DNA from: Talaromyces rugulosus
Lineage: Eukaryota; Ascomycota; Eurotiomycetes; Eurotiales; Trichocomaceae
NCBI RefSeq assembly: GCF_013368755.1
Contig: NC_049566.1
Location: 2,604,001-2,668,000 of the forward strand
Direction: 5' to 3'
Length of the DNA stretch: 64,000 nucleotides
The notes beneath the pieces were generated by a model. That model was not told the DNA's origin and did no database searches. It saw nothing but the letters and a program-made list of their open reading frames with translations. Shown here in pieces: positions 20,192 through 30,528 of the stretch (the first letter of the stretch is position 1; the number at the start of each line of letters is the position of its first letter). The translations under genes were made by a program, and so were the position numbers.

Positions 20192-23125
20192 TCAGAACAA
20201 AGCAACCATGGCAAGAGCACCGGCAATCAAACCAGTCTGGCCAATTTTGATAGATGAAGCAGCATTTGTATAGAGAGGGATGCTTGGGGAACTAGGTCTT
20301 CCTGGAATGGCGACACTAGATGAAGGCGAAGGTCTTCTTGAAGGAGAAGGTGTGCTAGGTGTCTTTCCTGGGCGAGGTGGACCGGTAGGAGCAGGAGCGA
20401 CAGTGGTACCAACAGAAGATACTACAGTCGTAGCACTAACAATAGAGATAATGGTTGTGTCTCCCGGTGGCGGGGCAACAGTCGTTTCGACAGGAGGGAT
20501 CACAGTTGTAGGGCCAGCTGAGGAAACGAGTGTAGTTTCGACAGGAGGAGGAATGACAGTTGTGGGACCGGCTGAGGAAACAACAGTTGTTTCAACAGGG
20601 GGAGGAATGACAGTCGTTTCAACAGGGGGGGGAACAACTGTAGTTTCAGTGGCATAGGTAGATGTGGCTACATGGGTTATCGTGATGGTGTTAGTCCCAG
20701 TAATTGGGATGACAATAGTCGTAGTTCCGCTGACGGAGGTTGATTGAGACACTAATGTATTGTTAGGAGACATGTTTATACTTGCGAACTCGGCTAGCAA
20801 CATACCTGGACAAGTAATCGTAGTGAAGGTGTGAGTCACCACGACTGGGGTAGGGACAGTAGTTGGGGCCACCACGGTAGTTTCTGGAACCGTATGCGGT
20901 TGGCATACATCCTTGGTGCAGGTCACAGTGTCCGTTACCACAATGGTGCTAGTACCGGTTGTAGGCTTGGTGATAGTTTGGGTGCCTGAGACAAAAGTAG
21001 TAGTGCCAACTGTGTTTCTATTAGCTTTTGACGTTTCTTCACTCGATACACAAGGGCTCACCTGGACAAGTAGTAGTGGTACGCGTGGTCGTTTTTGTGA
21101 TAATACTCTCTGGGGCCGTTACAGTAGTCTGCACTGGGGGGACAGAGGTGGACACAATTGTAGTTGGAGAAACACCAGTGCCCGGTGGAGGAACTGGGCT
21201 TGTCTCAGAGTTGGGCACACTTGGAGTAACGGTTTGTGTGGCAGGGACTGGGGCAGTCTCAGAGTTTGGTACAGTTGGAATGACAGTTGGAACGACAGTT
21301 GTGCCAGGAGCAGGGGAAGTTTCGGGGGCAGGGGAAGTTTCGGGGGCAGGGGAAGTTTCGGGTGCAGGAGAGGTTCCAGGTGCAGGTGAAGTTCCAGGTG
21401 CAGTAGTAGGCTCAACGCTTGTCACCGGACTGGGTGTATCGGTGACTGTCTCGGCCGGAACGGTAGTTGTATGCGGCTGGCAGACTTCCTTAGTACAAGT
21501 CACGGTGTCCGTCACTACAATAGTACTGGTTCCAGTGATCGGCTTAGTGATAGTATCTGTTCCAGAAGTATAGGTGGTGGTATGAACTATTTTAAAATTA
21601 GCCAGAAGTCGATTTTAATGAGTGAAAGAAATATTACCTGGGCACGTTGTAGTTGTGTAGGTATTTGTTTTTGTAATAATGACCTCCGGGGTGGTCGTCA
21701 CTTCACCAGGAACCGTTGTGGGAGCGGGAGCCGAAGTTGGAAGAACAGAAGTAGGAAGAGCAGGGCTGGGTGTAACTGAGCCAGGAGGGATCGACTCCGG
21801 AGCGGTCGAACTGGGACCAGGAACTGACGTAGGACCAGGAACACTGGTAGGGGGAGCAGTGTGTGGCTGACAAACATCCTTGGTGCAGGTCACTGTGTCT
21901 GTTACCACAATAGTGCTGGTTCCAGTGATTGGCCGAGTAATTGTTTCTGTTCCAGAAGTATAGGTTGTAGTGTGAACTATTCCGTATTAGCATCGGAATT
22001 TCTAGAAGCAGCGGGCTGCACATACCAGGGCAGGTAGTAGTAGTATAAGTTGAGGTCTTGGTAATAATAACCTCCGGAGTGGTTGTGGAGCCTCCAGGAA
22101 TAGGAACTGAAGAGGGGGTGGTGATGGGAGGTGGAATTGGGGCAGACGACGAAGACACATTAGGAACAGGTACCGAAGTTGTACCAACAGGGGGTGGAGA
22201 AACAGAAGTAGTAACAGAAGGAGAAACTGATGTTGGAGCTACCGATGTGGGCAGAACAGTTGGAGGAGCAGGAGGAGAAACTGGGACACTTGTTGGAGAA
22301 GGAGTGTGTGGTTGGCAAACTTCCTTTGTGCAAGTTACTGTCGCAGTCACCACAATTGTGCTGGTGCCAGTGATTGGCTGGGTAATGGTGTTGGTACCAG
22401 AGGTGTAGGTAGTTGTGGAGACTTCTTAAATTAGTAAATTGTTCATTTTGAATATTTTTATTTAGCTTACCCGGGCAGGTAGTGGTCGTATAGGTGCTAG
22501 TCTTGGTGACGATAACCTCTGGTGTGCTCGAAGGTGCCACAGCAGGGACAGATGGCGAAGGAGTGACGGAAGTGGGAAGAACAGTAGTTGGCAAAACAGT
22601 GGTCGGGGGATCGGAAGGAGAAACAGGGACGCTGGTTGCAGAAGGAGTGTGAGGTTTGCAGACCTCCTTTGTGCAGGTAACAGTCGCAGTCACAACGATC
22701 GTGCTAGTACCCGTGATTGGCTGGGTAATGGTGTTGGTACCAGATGTGTAGGTAGTTGTATGGACTATGTCAAAGTTAGTAGAGTCTCTGGTAGACTGGT
22801 GGTATAGATACTTACCCGGGCAGGTCGTGGTGGTGTAGGTGGACGTCTTGGTGACAACACTTTCCGGTGGAGTTGCCGGGCCAGAGCTAGCAGCAGGTGC
22901 AGTGACACTTGGGACAGTAACCGAAGGAACACTTATGCTTGGGGCAGTGATGATAGTGATACTAGGAAGAGTAACACTAGGGGCACTGGGACTAGTAGTG
23001 TCTTGCCCCGTGTGAGGTTGAACGCCGACAGCAGGGACACTGCTTGAAGGCTTCTGGCGCTTTTGAACAACACCGGCCAAAGCAGATCCGCTCGCCAGGA
23101 GCGTGAGAAAGAAGGATGTCCTCAT
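20192..23125 (-). CDS. GPI-anchored Ser/Thr/Pro-rich cell wall protein built from repeated exons
   Basis: Seven minus-strand exons: 22816-23125, 22471-22764, 22026-22421, 21638-21976, 21062-21586, 20806-21009 and 20192-20751. They give 875 aa. The protein starts with a signal peptide (residues 1-18) followed by a VQKRQ Kex2-like site. It ends in a small-residue site (NAASS) plus a hydrophobic tail, as expected for a GPI anchor. Exons 2-6 each begin with a V-x-T-T-T-Y/F-x-S-G-T block and continue through PITGTSTIVVT and a TVTCTK-x-VCxPHT segment. A Pro/Ser/Thr linker of variable length follows, ending in TYTTTTCP or similar. Exon 7 is a degenerate Cys-free copy. All six introns are 49-54 bp, phase 1, at the same place. 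It should be heavily O-mannosylated and wall- or surface-attached. Function (adhesion or wall structure) is inference. Confidence 0.87.
21307..21402 (-). repeat. 18-bp tandem repeat inside wall-protein exon 5
   Basis: About five copies of an 18-bp unit (plus-strand GCAGGGGAAGTTTCGGGG, with drift in the last two) encode a repeated SPAPET/SPAPGT hexapeptide in the linker. The first three copies are nearly identical, which suggests recent slippage. Confidence 0.8.
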
Positions 23126-26100
23126 TGTGACTGATGCTTGTTGTAGTTGATGTTGTTGTCAACAATCTTCAGTGGGTATGGCAGACTATATAATGATCGA
23201 CTAAGGCAAAGAGCCCCAAATGTTCGAACTGGGGGTTCGGAGAGGAATGTAACGACAGTCACCTTCAAGGCGCCGACTTTGAACGAAAGTAGCCTATTGA
23301 AAGGCGTAGAAGAGTGAACGATAGAAATAAAGAAACAAGCTCGCAAACACAACTGAAGAAAAATGAAGTAAGAGTGGAGATGATCAATTCATCAGGGCGC
23401 GTAATGCGTATTATAAGAACAAGATGAAAAGGCCATCACGGATTATCACCTCTGGCTGGGCCCTCGCCGACGCATGGGCTGCATTGGACGACGTCCAACC
23501 TGTAGTTGCAGATCCACCGCGATCAGGTTGAAACGGCGCCATTTTGCTAGTTCGGCGGTTGCTTAGTCTGGCGTTTTAGCGTTGCATATGGATGCAGCAT
23601 GTGCTGGCTGGGCCAGAGAGTAGAGAGATCGTGAGTGGGGAAGCGTTCGTCGCCGGTTATACTTAGAACACGGCGGCTACACTCGTCCAATCAGCGCGCG
23701 CAAAGGCCTTGCTTCGGTAGCAGGGTCGCATCTAGAGAGCAAGAAATAGGACTTCTCTATAAATAAATAAAATACAAATGACTGCTTATGGCAAATGCCA
23801 CATAGAGCTATTTTGACAGAGTCCAGCTATTTTTGCACACCGATCTTGGTAATCGATATTGCTCCCAGACACTGGCGGGGCCCAGTGTTTCATGCAGTCG
23901 TCCTGTAAGCAATGGCGCTGTGCCCACAGCAGTAGTCACCTTAATTAGCAGATAAAAATTGTCTCTAATGACCCGGACTCTCGGCCAGTAAGCTTTCAAT
24001 ATAGGTTTGCTCTAGATAGTCGCTGGCTGGCCATTCGGTCAAGTCAGCAAGACGAGAACTGCTGCAGGTGAGGTCCTTGTGACAGCAATGTTAGGCATCA
24101 AACTCGAAACACCAGTCTCCAAGTAGCAATACATTAACTCACTCACCGACAATCAAGACAGGAAATAACACACATACCAAAGCATCTACCCCGTACCTTG
24201 CGTGTTGTTTCTGCAGGTTGCCGCCGACCAATGGGCCGGTGGGGATGATCTATGGTCTGAAACACTGGCCACCGCCCAATGGGAACCCGCCGTCGAAGGC
24301 CGTTGGTGGGTCGGTATCCGGAAAGGTCCATAAAGACCCACCTTTCAGCAGCCAAGAATAACTTTCAGCCAGTAGATTCTTTTAACCTTCTTTTGGGAAA
24401 TCGCGCGCTAAGTTGTTAGCGCCGTCCTTCCCGCAGCGAATCATAGCACGGTACCTGTATACTTGAGAAGAGCCGGACATCATTGGAGGGCATTCCCGTA
24501 TCTCCTGCCTAGTCTGTTTTATGATAGCTCTGATTTCCTAAGAATTGGGTGGCTAGGTAGATACCGCATTGGTCTAGCATTGAATCTAGCCCTACGCCGA
24601 TCCCTAGTTAACTGGCGCCTCGGCCATACATTGTAATAGCATGAGGTGTGAGTCATAAGAATGCAGACATTAGCTATTTAGAGGTTCTTTTTGGATCTAT
24701 GCACCAATTTTATCTGTTTATTGATGACGATAGGCTATCTAGTTGTGAGTCACTACATCCTGATATATCCGGGATCCCATGTGCTAGCTGAGGCACGTGT
24801 GCCTGCACAAACATTGAAATACGCGTGGACTCGCTAAATAAATATCATCGACCCTGTAAGTTTAACACAGACCACCTGATCTATCTGCAGGTGAGATGGT
24901 GAGCTAACGCTACCAGGCTAGCATTAACAGGGATAATTGCGAATGCAGTCGCCAAAGTTATTTGTGTAACAGAAAATATCAAGTGGCAGTCATGATGGCG
25001 CGTCTTGATGACTAGCGGAGATGACTGGCCGAGATAAAAAGCTTAGGTGGTCAGAGAGTTTCATGTTCGCTAGATATAGATAAATCTACCTGCACGCGGG
25101 GTACAGACTACACGAGCATGAACTACGCCAACACCACGGACTATTAAAGAAATCCAAACAATTAGTCGGCTTTTTTTTCAGGTCGGCAAATGAAAGGAAA
25201 GCAAATGCAGTCGTAAGTAAAATTAAAATGTCTTAGATCCTGACAATAGTTTGTTTCATGTTGGCGCCGAGTTCCGTGAAGAAATCGCTGACAGCGAATG
25301 ATTTGCCTGTGTTAAAGATAGCATCAAACCCGGCGCTTAGGGCTCCAACTTCGAGGTAGCGAGAGACAGGCAAGAAATTTTATTCAAAGCTCTCTTTTTA
25401 AGATGTGATTAATAATTGTAAATACTTGAATTCTTTATTTAGCCGAGTCCATCAATTGATCAACTTATGCGGCGCCAACACTGGCAATACGTAACAGATC
25501 GGGTGGGCTTGCACCGCCCCAGTATGCACATCAGTATTTACTCGGTCGTCAATTACATGTGATTGAGCGAGGATAGTTCTGCGCCATAGTCAGTCAGTCC
25601 TCATACCCTCAGTAGCTAATGGTCCCTGCTCAAGGTCGCATTGGACCCTGTGCGATTAATCGGTTGACATCTCAAGTACTGTCAGCAGGCCAGTCACAAT
25701 GACGTTTCGATCTAACATTTGAACGAGTATGTACACGTATAGTTTATTGGCGATAAATTGGTCCCAGCCCACGCAACTTATAGGTGTGAGTTCAATATTT
25801 GAGCATTTCACTGTTATGTAATATTTTTAGTGTTTCGGGTGGCTTGTGAAGTTAAATATATCAATGATATATGCAGATACATGTAGTTTCGCAACATTAC
25901 ATATGTACATCAATTGATCCAGTCAATTTTAATGTTTCAATGTTAAATTCAACAAAGAAGATAAACCCATCAATATCAATAGATATAACCAAGATCTCAA
26001 CTGTTCAATGTTGTAATGTAATTAAATCAATGAATGTCAATTTGCAACATTTTTGACTGGGGCATTCGTTGTAGCGGTTTGACTTGACATTTTTGAACCA

Positions 26101-26962
26101 GGTTCGCTCATTCATATACTTCGGATTTAATATCAAGTTGGAAGGTAGCTGAAATCTGGAATCAATATGAGCAATGGAACATTGAAGGTCGGAGATGCGT
26201 GTAAAAACCATACACCATATACCCACCTCACCGCGTATAGAGGGGCGCCGAGCGGATACTGACTGCTGACTTTCTGGATCGAGTAGGCGAGGGTGAGAAG
26301 CCCGGGGAGATAGTTGAGGTTTGTGATCAGGCTGGCCTATACTGCAGACAAGTCAGTTCTCGATAATATTGAGGGGCAAAACGAACACATAGAGCTGCAC
26401 AAACGGCCGATAAGAAGGAGAAAAAATAAATAGACAGGTTTGGAGATTGGACATGATCCACAATGGAGTTCATGCAAAACCAGAGGAGCCAGCTGGCAAC
26501 TTGTTTAGTATCTCATATCTAAAAATGCCGCATTTTTTACGTGTGCAAAATACAGATTTGGTTATGTGCCGGCGTCTTCATTTTTCTATACCAAAGTTAT
26601 ACACTGCTCTTTGAAAAAGTATTTGTAGTTCTGTCACTGAAAGGAGATTATAAAAGTAGCTAATAAACGAAGGCCCTGGAGCGTTTCTTCAGCTCTCGTG
26701 AGATATGTAGCTCGTTCTTGTCTTTTCTGATGCCTTTTAAAAAGGCATTTCAGTATGGCTATATCGGCTTGGGGATGACAAGCGCCCAGTACGTCCCAGT
26801 ACGTCAAATAGAATAATCTATAACCCTGTAGTTTAATCGAATAAGTGCAACATTATAAATGTTATTGTATAGCATTAAATCTCCCGCCCGTCCACAGTTC
26901 ATACATAGTCATTGGTATCTATCAAATGAGACGATGAAAAAACAAAGCAAAGCTCGACAAAA
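23126..26962. other. Gene-poor 3.8 kb intergenic region
   Basis: The longest gene-free stretch of the window. No frame longer than about 80 codons, no transposase or reverse-transcriptase motif, and no tRNA seen. The part from about 25200 to 26700 is AT-rich and contains many CAATTGAT, TTCAATGTT and CAACATT words. A small tandem duplication (CCCAGTACGT twice) sits near 26787. It could be decayed repeat DNA. Confidence 0.5.
23187..23193 (-). promoter_or_regulatory. Probable TATA box of the wall-protein gene
   Basis: TATATAG on the minus strand, about 62 bp before the ATG at 23125. No other TATA-like site lies in the leader. Confidence 0.4.
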
Positions 26963-27574
26963 TCAATCCCAGAGTTCTAACGAAAATAGTGCAAAGATAT
27001 TTCCCTCTGTATCAATGATTTTGGAAATTGACCCCATTTCTCTGCCAAGTAACGATTTCCCACTGGAATTTGGTCAGTGTGCGAGAATAGATCACCAAAA
27101 ATAACTACCCAGCTAGAGGACAAAACAAAACTCACTAGAAAATCTTCCCCCCGCACTGCAACACCTTTTCCAGTGTTTCATCCATATCCTCGACGGCCAA
27201 CGTATTCACTACACCCCAGAGCGGCATTTTTGCTTTCCCATCTTCCTCAGTAGTAGTATCTGGTGCGCAGATCGCGCCCATGTCCACGAATTGATCTTCA
27301 GGAACGAGCATAAAACTACCGTGAAGATTACCCTTGCTGAAAAAATACGTGCGCTCGACCCCATCCACTTGCTTGTCGTAGCCTTGTTCGTCAATGGTCC
27401 ACTCGAAGACAGTACGGTAAAATTGAATGGCGCGAGGCGCGTTGGTGACGGGTATTTCTATCCAACATGGTTCGCCGTACTGATCTCACGAGAAAAATAA
27501 ACACAGGTTCATCGTCAATCAAATATTTACAGTTATTGGGTGGAAAGGGGGAGTAATACGCGGATCATAGGCAT
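26963..27574 (-). CDS. Glyoxalase/bleomycin-resistance (VOC) fold protein
   Basis: Minus-strand exons 27560-27574 (15 nt), 27136-27479 and 26963-27062 give 152 aa. The joined start reads MPMIRYGEPCWIEIPVTNAP, the usual beginning of small VOC proteins (G-x-PCWIEIPV). RAIQFYRTVFEW follows. The middle has SFMLVPEDQF and WGVVNTLAVEDMDETLEKV, and the last exon ends with IIDTEGNIFALFSL, the typical closing strand. One complete VOC unit (two beta-alpha-beta-beta-beta halves) is present. Function ranges from lactoylglutathione handling to antibiotic binding or dioxygenation, and no assignment is possible. The first and last exons were found by splice-site reading, not from a long open frame. Confidence 0.82.
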
Positions 27575-28164
27575 GGCGGCCGGATTCTGATTCTGATTCT
27601 TTTCTTTTTCTTCGCTTATTTTTGGTTATAGGCTTGTGTATTCTGGTTTCTGGCTTGTCTCTCCTCTTGATATTTATTGAGACTCGCAATGCTCAAAATA
27701 TCACCTATCGAAACAAATGAGGCCAGGATTTGGGGGGTTCTCCGGCTCCCTAACCAACCGAGGCTACGAGGGCATTATCCAATGAAACATGGACGAGTGC
27801 GACACCAGTAGACACTAGCAGAGGTATATGCGAAGATTGCGCCACTAGGCTCAGCATCTCCATAATAGCATCTGGCCTAAAAGCAAGTTAGAGGAATCCT
27901 TCTGCACTGTCGGCATAATCAATGGGCTGTGGGCGGGGGCGGAAACCTATCTTTCTGATCTCATAGGTTCAAGAGTAGCTTAATTATACCCTAAAATTGC
28001 CTTTTTAATTAGAAAAAAAAACGGCTTTCCAACTGACTGAGTCATGTTATCAATTAATACACCTCATAAATGAGTAAAATTCATATTGTTTGGGGAATTT
28101 GCTAGTCATACCTACATCGTTCATCCAGCCAACGGTTTACCTATCTTAAATAACCTTGATTCCC
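27575..28164. other. Intergenic, 590 bp
   Basis: Promoter of the VOC gene and 3' region of the SDR gene. A run of TTCTGATTCTGATTC near 27580 is the only simple repeat. Confidence 0.55.
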
Positions 28165-29136
28165 TTAACAATACTCCCTAGTCTTCTCCTCACAAAACTC
28201 CCAAAATTCTTTCGCCAAGCCAGTCCCTCCATCTTCTTTCAACTTCATAGCCGTCGCCAAATCCGGGTTTACTGCTTGATGGATCCTCCCCCACGGAATA
28301 ACATAGGAACCATTGTTCTGTAGCCCCAGGTCTGCAGACAAGCCGGCATAGACGACCGTATGAGCAGCCATCTCAGGACTGTGGAGAAGTAGTCGAGATA
28401 GGATTTTCATCCACTTGGCGTTGCGCAGGAGGTTCGTATTTGCTGCACCGGGATTCTGAGCTACGCTCACGATACCGTGGTCTGAGCCGTACCGACGCGC
28501 CATCTCAACTGCCAGAAACCAGTTTCCTAGCTTGGAATTCGTATAATTGCGGACATTATCATTTGGCGGATTGGTTAACTCCGACATGATCATGCCTTCG
28601 GGGGGAGTGGAAAGTTCGGCGACTTGACTGCTTGTCCAAACCACGCGAACCGCGCCCGGTGCGGCATCTGGCACTGCAGCGTGTATGATAGGCTGCAGTA
28701 GTTTTGTGAACAGGAATGGGCCGAGACAGTTAGTGGCCAGTTGAAGTTCGATATTCTGTGCAGATACACTGCCCAAAGGCGGCTGCGAGACTCCCGCATT
28801 GTTGAAGAGGACATCCAATTTGGACTCTTTGCTTCGAAAGGCACCCACAGCGGATTTGATAGTAGTCAAGTCATCGAGCTCGAGAAGGAGAAATTCCAAT
28901 GTGCCTTGAGTGTCTGAGACGGCGTTTTTAATCGCCTGGATAGCGGCCTCGCCCTTTTCTCGAGAGCGACCAGCGATGTGGACTTTGCCAGCCTTTGCAT
29001 AGAGGACCTTGGCAACCTCGAACCCAATACCCGACACACCACCACTAATGAGAAATACTTTTCCCTTTTGCGATGGGAGCTCCTCGAACGTAAAGCCGGG
29101 ACGAGGAGGGAAAATCTGGGAAAACTGAGGACCCAT
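28165..29136 (-). CDS. Short-chain dehydrogenase/reductase (SDR), retinol-dehydrogenase-like
   Basis: A single-exon 323-aa NAD(P)-dependent oxidoreductase. I chose the ATG at 29136 because the protein then begins MGPQFSQIFPPRPGFTFEELP, a common start for this fungal SDR subfamily. Further upstream the frame has no ATG. The cofactor-binding loop is SGGVSGIG at residues 31-38. The NNAG motif follows mid-protein, a Ser lies in VVWTSSQVA, and the catalytic Tyr/Lys pair is in NYTNSK (Tyr about 198). The PGAANTNL motif follows it. All catalytic residues are present. The substrate may be a retinol-, steroid- or polyketide-like alcohol or ketone, but this is open. Confidence 0.92.
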   Translation of the reverse strand: MGPQFSQIFPPRPGFTFEELPSQKGKVFLISGGVSGIGFEVAKVLYAKAGKVHIAGRSREKGEAAIQAIKNAVSDTQGTLEFLLLELDDLTTIKSAVGAFRSKESKLDVLFNNAGVSQPPLGSVSAQNIELQLATNCLGPFLFTKLLQPIIHAAVPDAAPGAVRVVWTSSQVAELSTPPEGMIMSELTNPPNDNVRNYTNSKLGNWFLAVEMARRYGSDHGIVSVAQNPGAANTNLLRNAKWMKILSRLLLHSPEMAAHTVVYAGLSADLGLQNNGSYVIPWGRIHQAVNPDLATAMKLKEDGGTGLAKEFWEFCEEKTREYC

Positions 29137-30528
29137 TCGATCAATTAGGGCTCGGCGACGATCAATCACGGAGGTGGCTGGCGCGAATCCAAAACTATCT
29201 AGAAGAGCAAAGGACAATATCAGACGCGAGAATACATTTAACTTGACGTCGTTTCAAAACCGAGAAAAAAGATTTGAAGGGGAGGCAGAAGTTGAAGCGA
29301 TGTGCAGCAACGAGGGGAAACAAAGAACTGGCACACATCCTTTGTCATTGGCCAACACGTCAAGTACCACGACATAATATGCTACAAATAGAAACCATGC
29401 CGGCTTTATTATTACAGTATTTTTTCTAGTTTGCACGCATTTTACTCAGTATTTACGTATTCGTTTTTATCAAGATTCATCCTCATCGCGGACACTAAAT
29501 ATTCTACACGAAGTTGCCAACGTGACTGTGTCCTACTGCCCCTATATACCAGTTGACGCTTTGGCATCGCTGGACAAGGCTGAATCCATACAGATATCTG
29601 CACGGTAGTATTAGCAGAAAACACTATAATAGCACTGATTTTACATAGACTCACACTCATCGACTCCCAAAGCGACTCGTAGGGCGGGCAAGTTTGCGGG
29701 TGCGGATTTTGCCCCGGCCATATCCAGAGTCAGGCAGGGAGTGTGTAGCGCAACGTTCTCATCAAACTAGTTCACCGGATTGATAAAATTAACATTCTCT
29801 CCTGGTGGCCGAAAAAGGGGCCTGATCCATTGCGTTGCCATGCCAGTTTATGGAACAACGAGGTTTCCAGATTAAGCTGATCTGGATCTATGTGTAAAAC
29901 GAATACCTAAAACCATGAAGCAAACCGTGATTCAATGCCAATAAACACCAATTAATAAATATTTCTTGGATGAACTGGTTAGTGGCCGAATTAGCCTCGT
30001 AAATTTCTGGAGGCGAAAGGAAATTTATATTTGTCAATCTATTGGTCGACCGGGGACAATCCATCGGATAGTAATTGCTTTGTTAGTTGAACGCATGCAC
30101 CATGATTTGCAATCGCAATATTGAGTTTATGCGGTCTTCAGCGGAAGAAGCAAAAAACAAAAAAGGAGGGGTAAACCCTTTTGAAAGCAGTATCACAGGG
30201 CAGGGATGGAGCAGGTATGGGCATTTATTGCAGAACAGACTGCATGAGTAGCTGGCTGGACACCAGATCAAGGATGGTACGACTGTACGTAGGCTAGAGA
30301 CAACACTGGGTCATGTCAAAGCCCCGTATTCAGGTTCTAGTTTGGGAAGAGCTTCCCTTCACTGTTCAATCATCCTATGTACGCCAAGAAAGTGAGTATA
30401 ACCCTAACCCTAACTGGGGTGGTTGACAAGTTACCTCAGCTGGCTCAAGTATTTCTTTTGTTTTACGTACAACCAACATTGTCTATCCTTTTAACTCGAA
30501 ATCATCATTTATCCATACAATTAAAAAC
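29137..30528. other. Intergenic, 1.4 kb, with a telomere-like hexamer run
   Basis: Divergent upstream regions of the SDR (-) and P450 (+). No gene seen. A short AACCCTAACCCTAAC run lies at 30400-30414, about 115 bp before the P450 start codon. Confidence 0.55.
30400..30414 (+). repeat. Short telomere-like repeat (CCCTAA type)
   Basis: Two and a half CCCTAA units in the P450 upstream region. Too short to be a telomere remnant with certainty. Could instead bind a TTAGGG-binding protein. Confidence 0.5.

Noticed and set aside
20280..22408. Long plus-strand open frames rich in Val/Gly/Thr opposite the wall-protein gene
   Set aside because: They are antisense images of the Thr/Pro/Ser-rich repeats. 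They have no consistent start or splice logic and no signal peptide.
24143..24355. 70-codon minus-strand frame in the gene desert
   Set aside because: Arg-rich, motif-free, and no splice partner found.
29137..29217. N-terminal extension of the SDR from a non-ATG start
   Set aside because: No ATG in that extension. The ATG at 29136 gives the usual start of the family.
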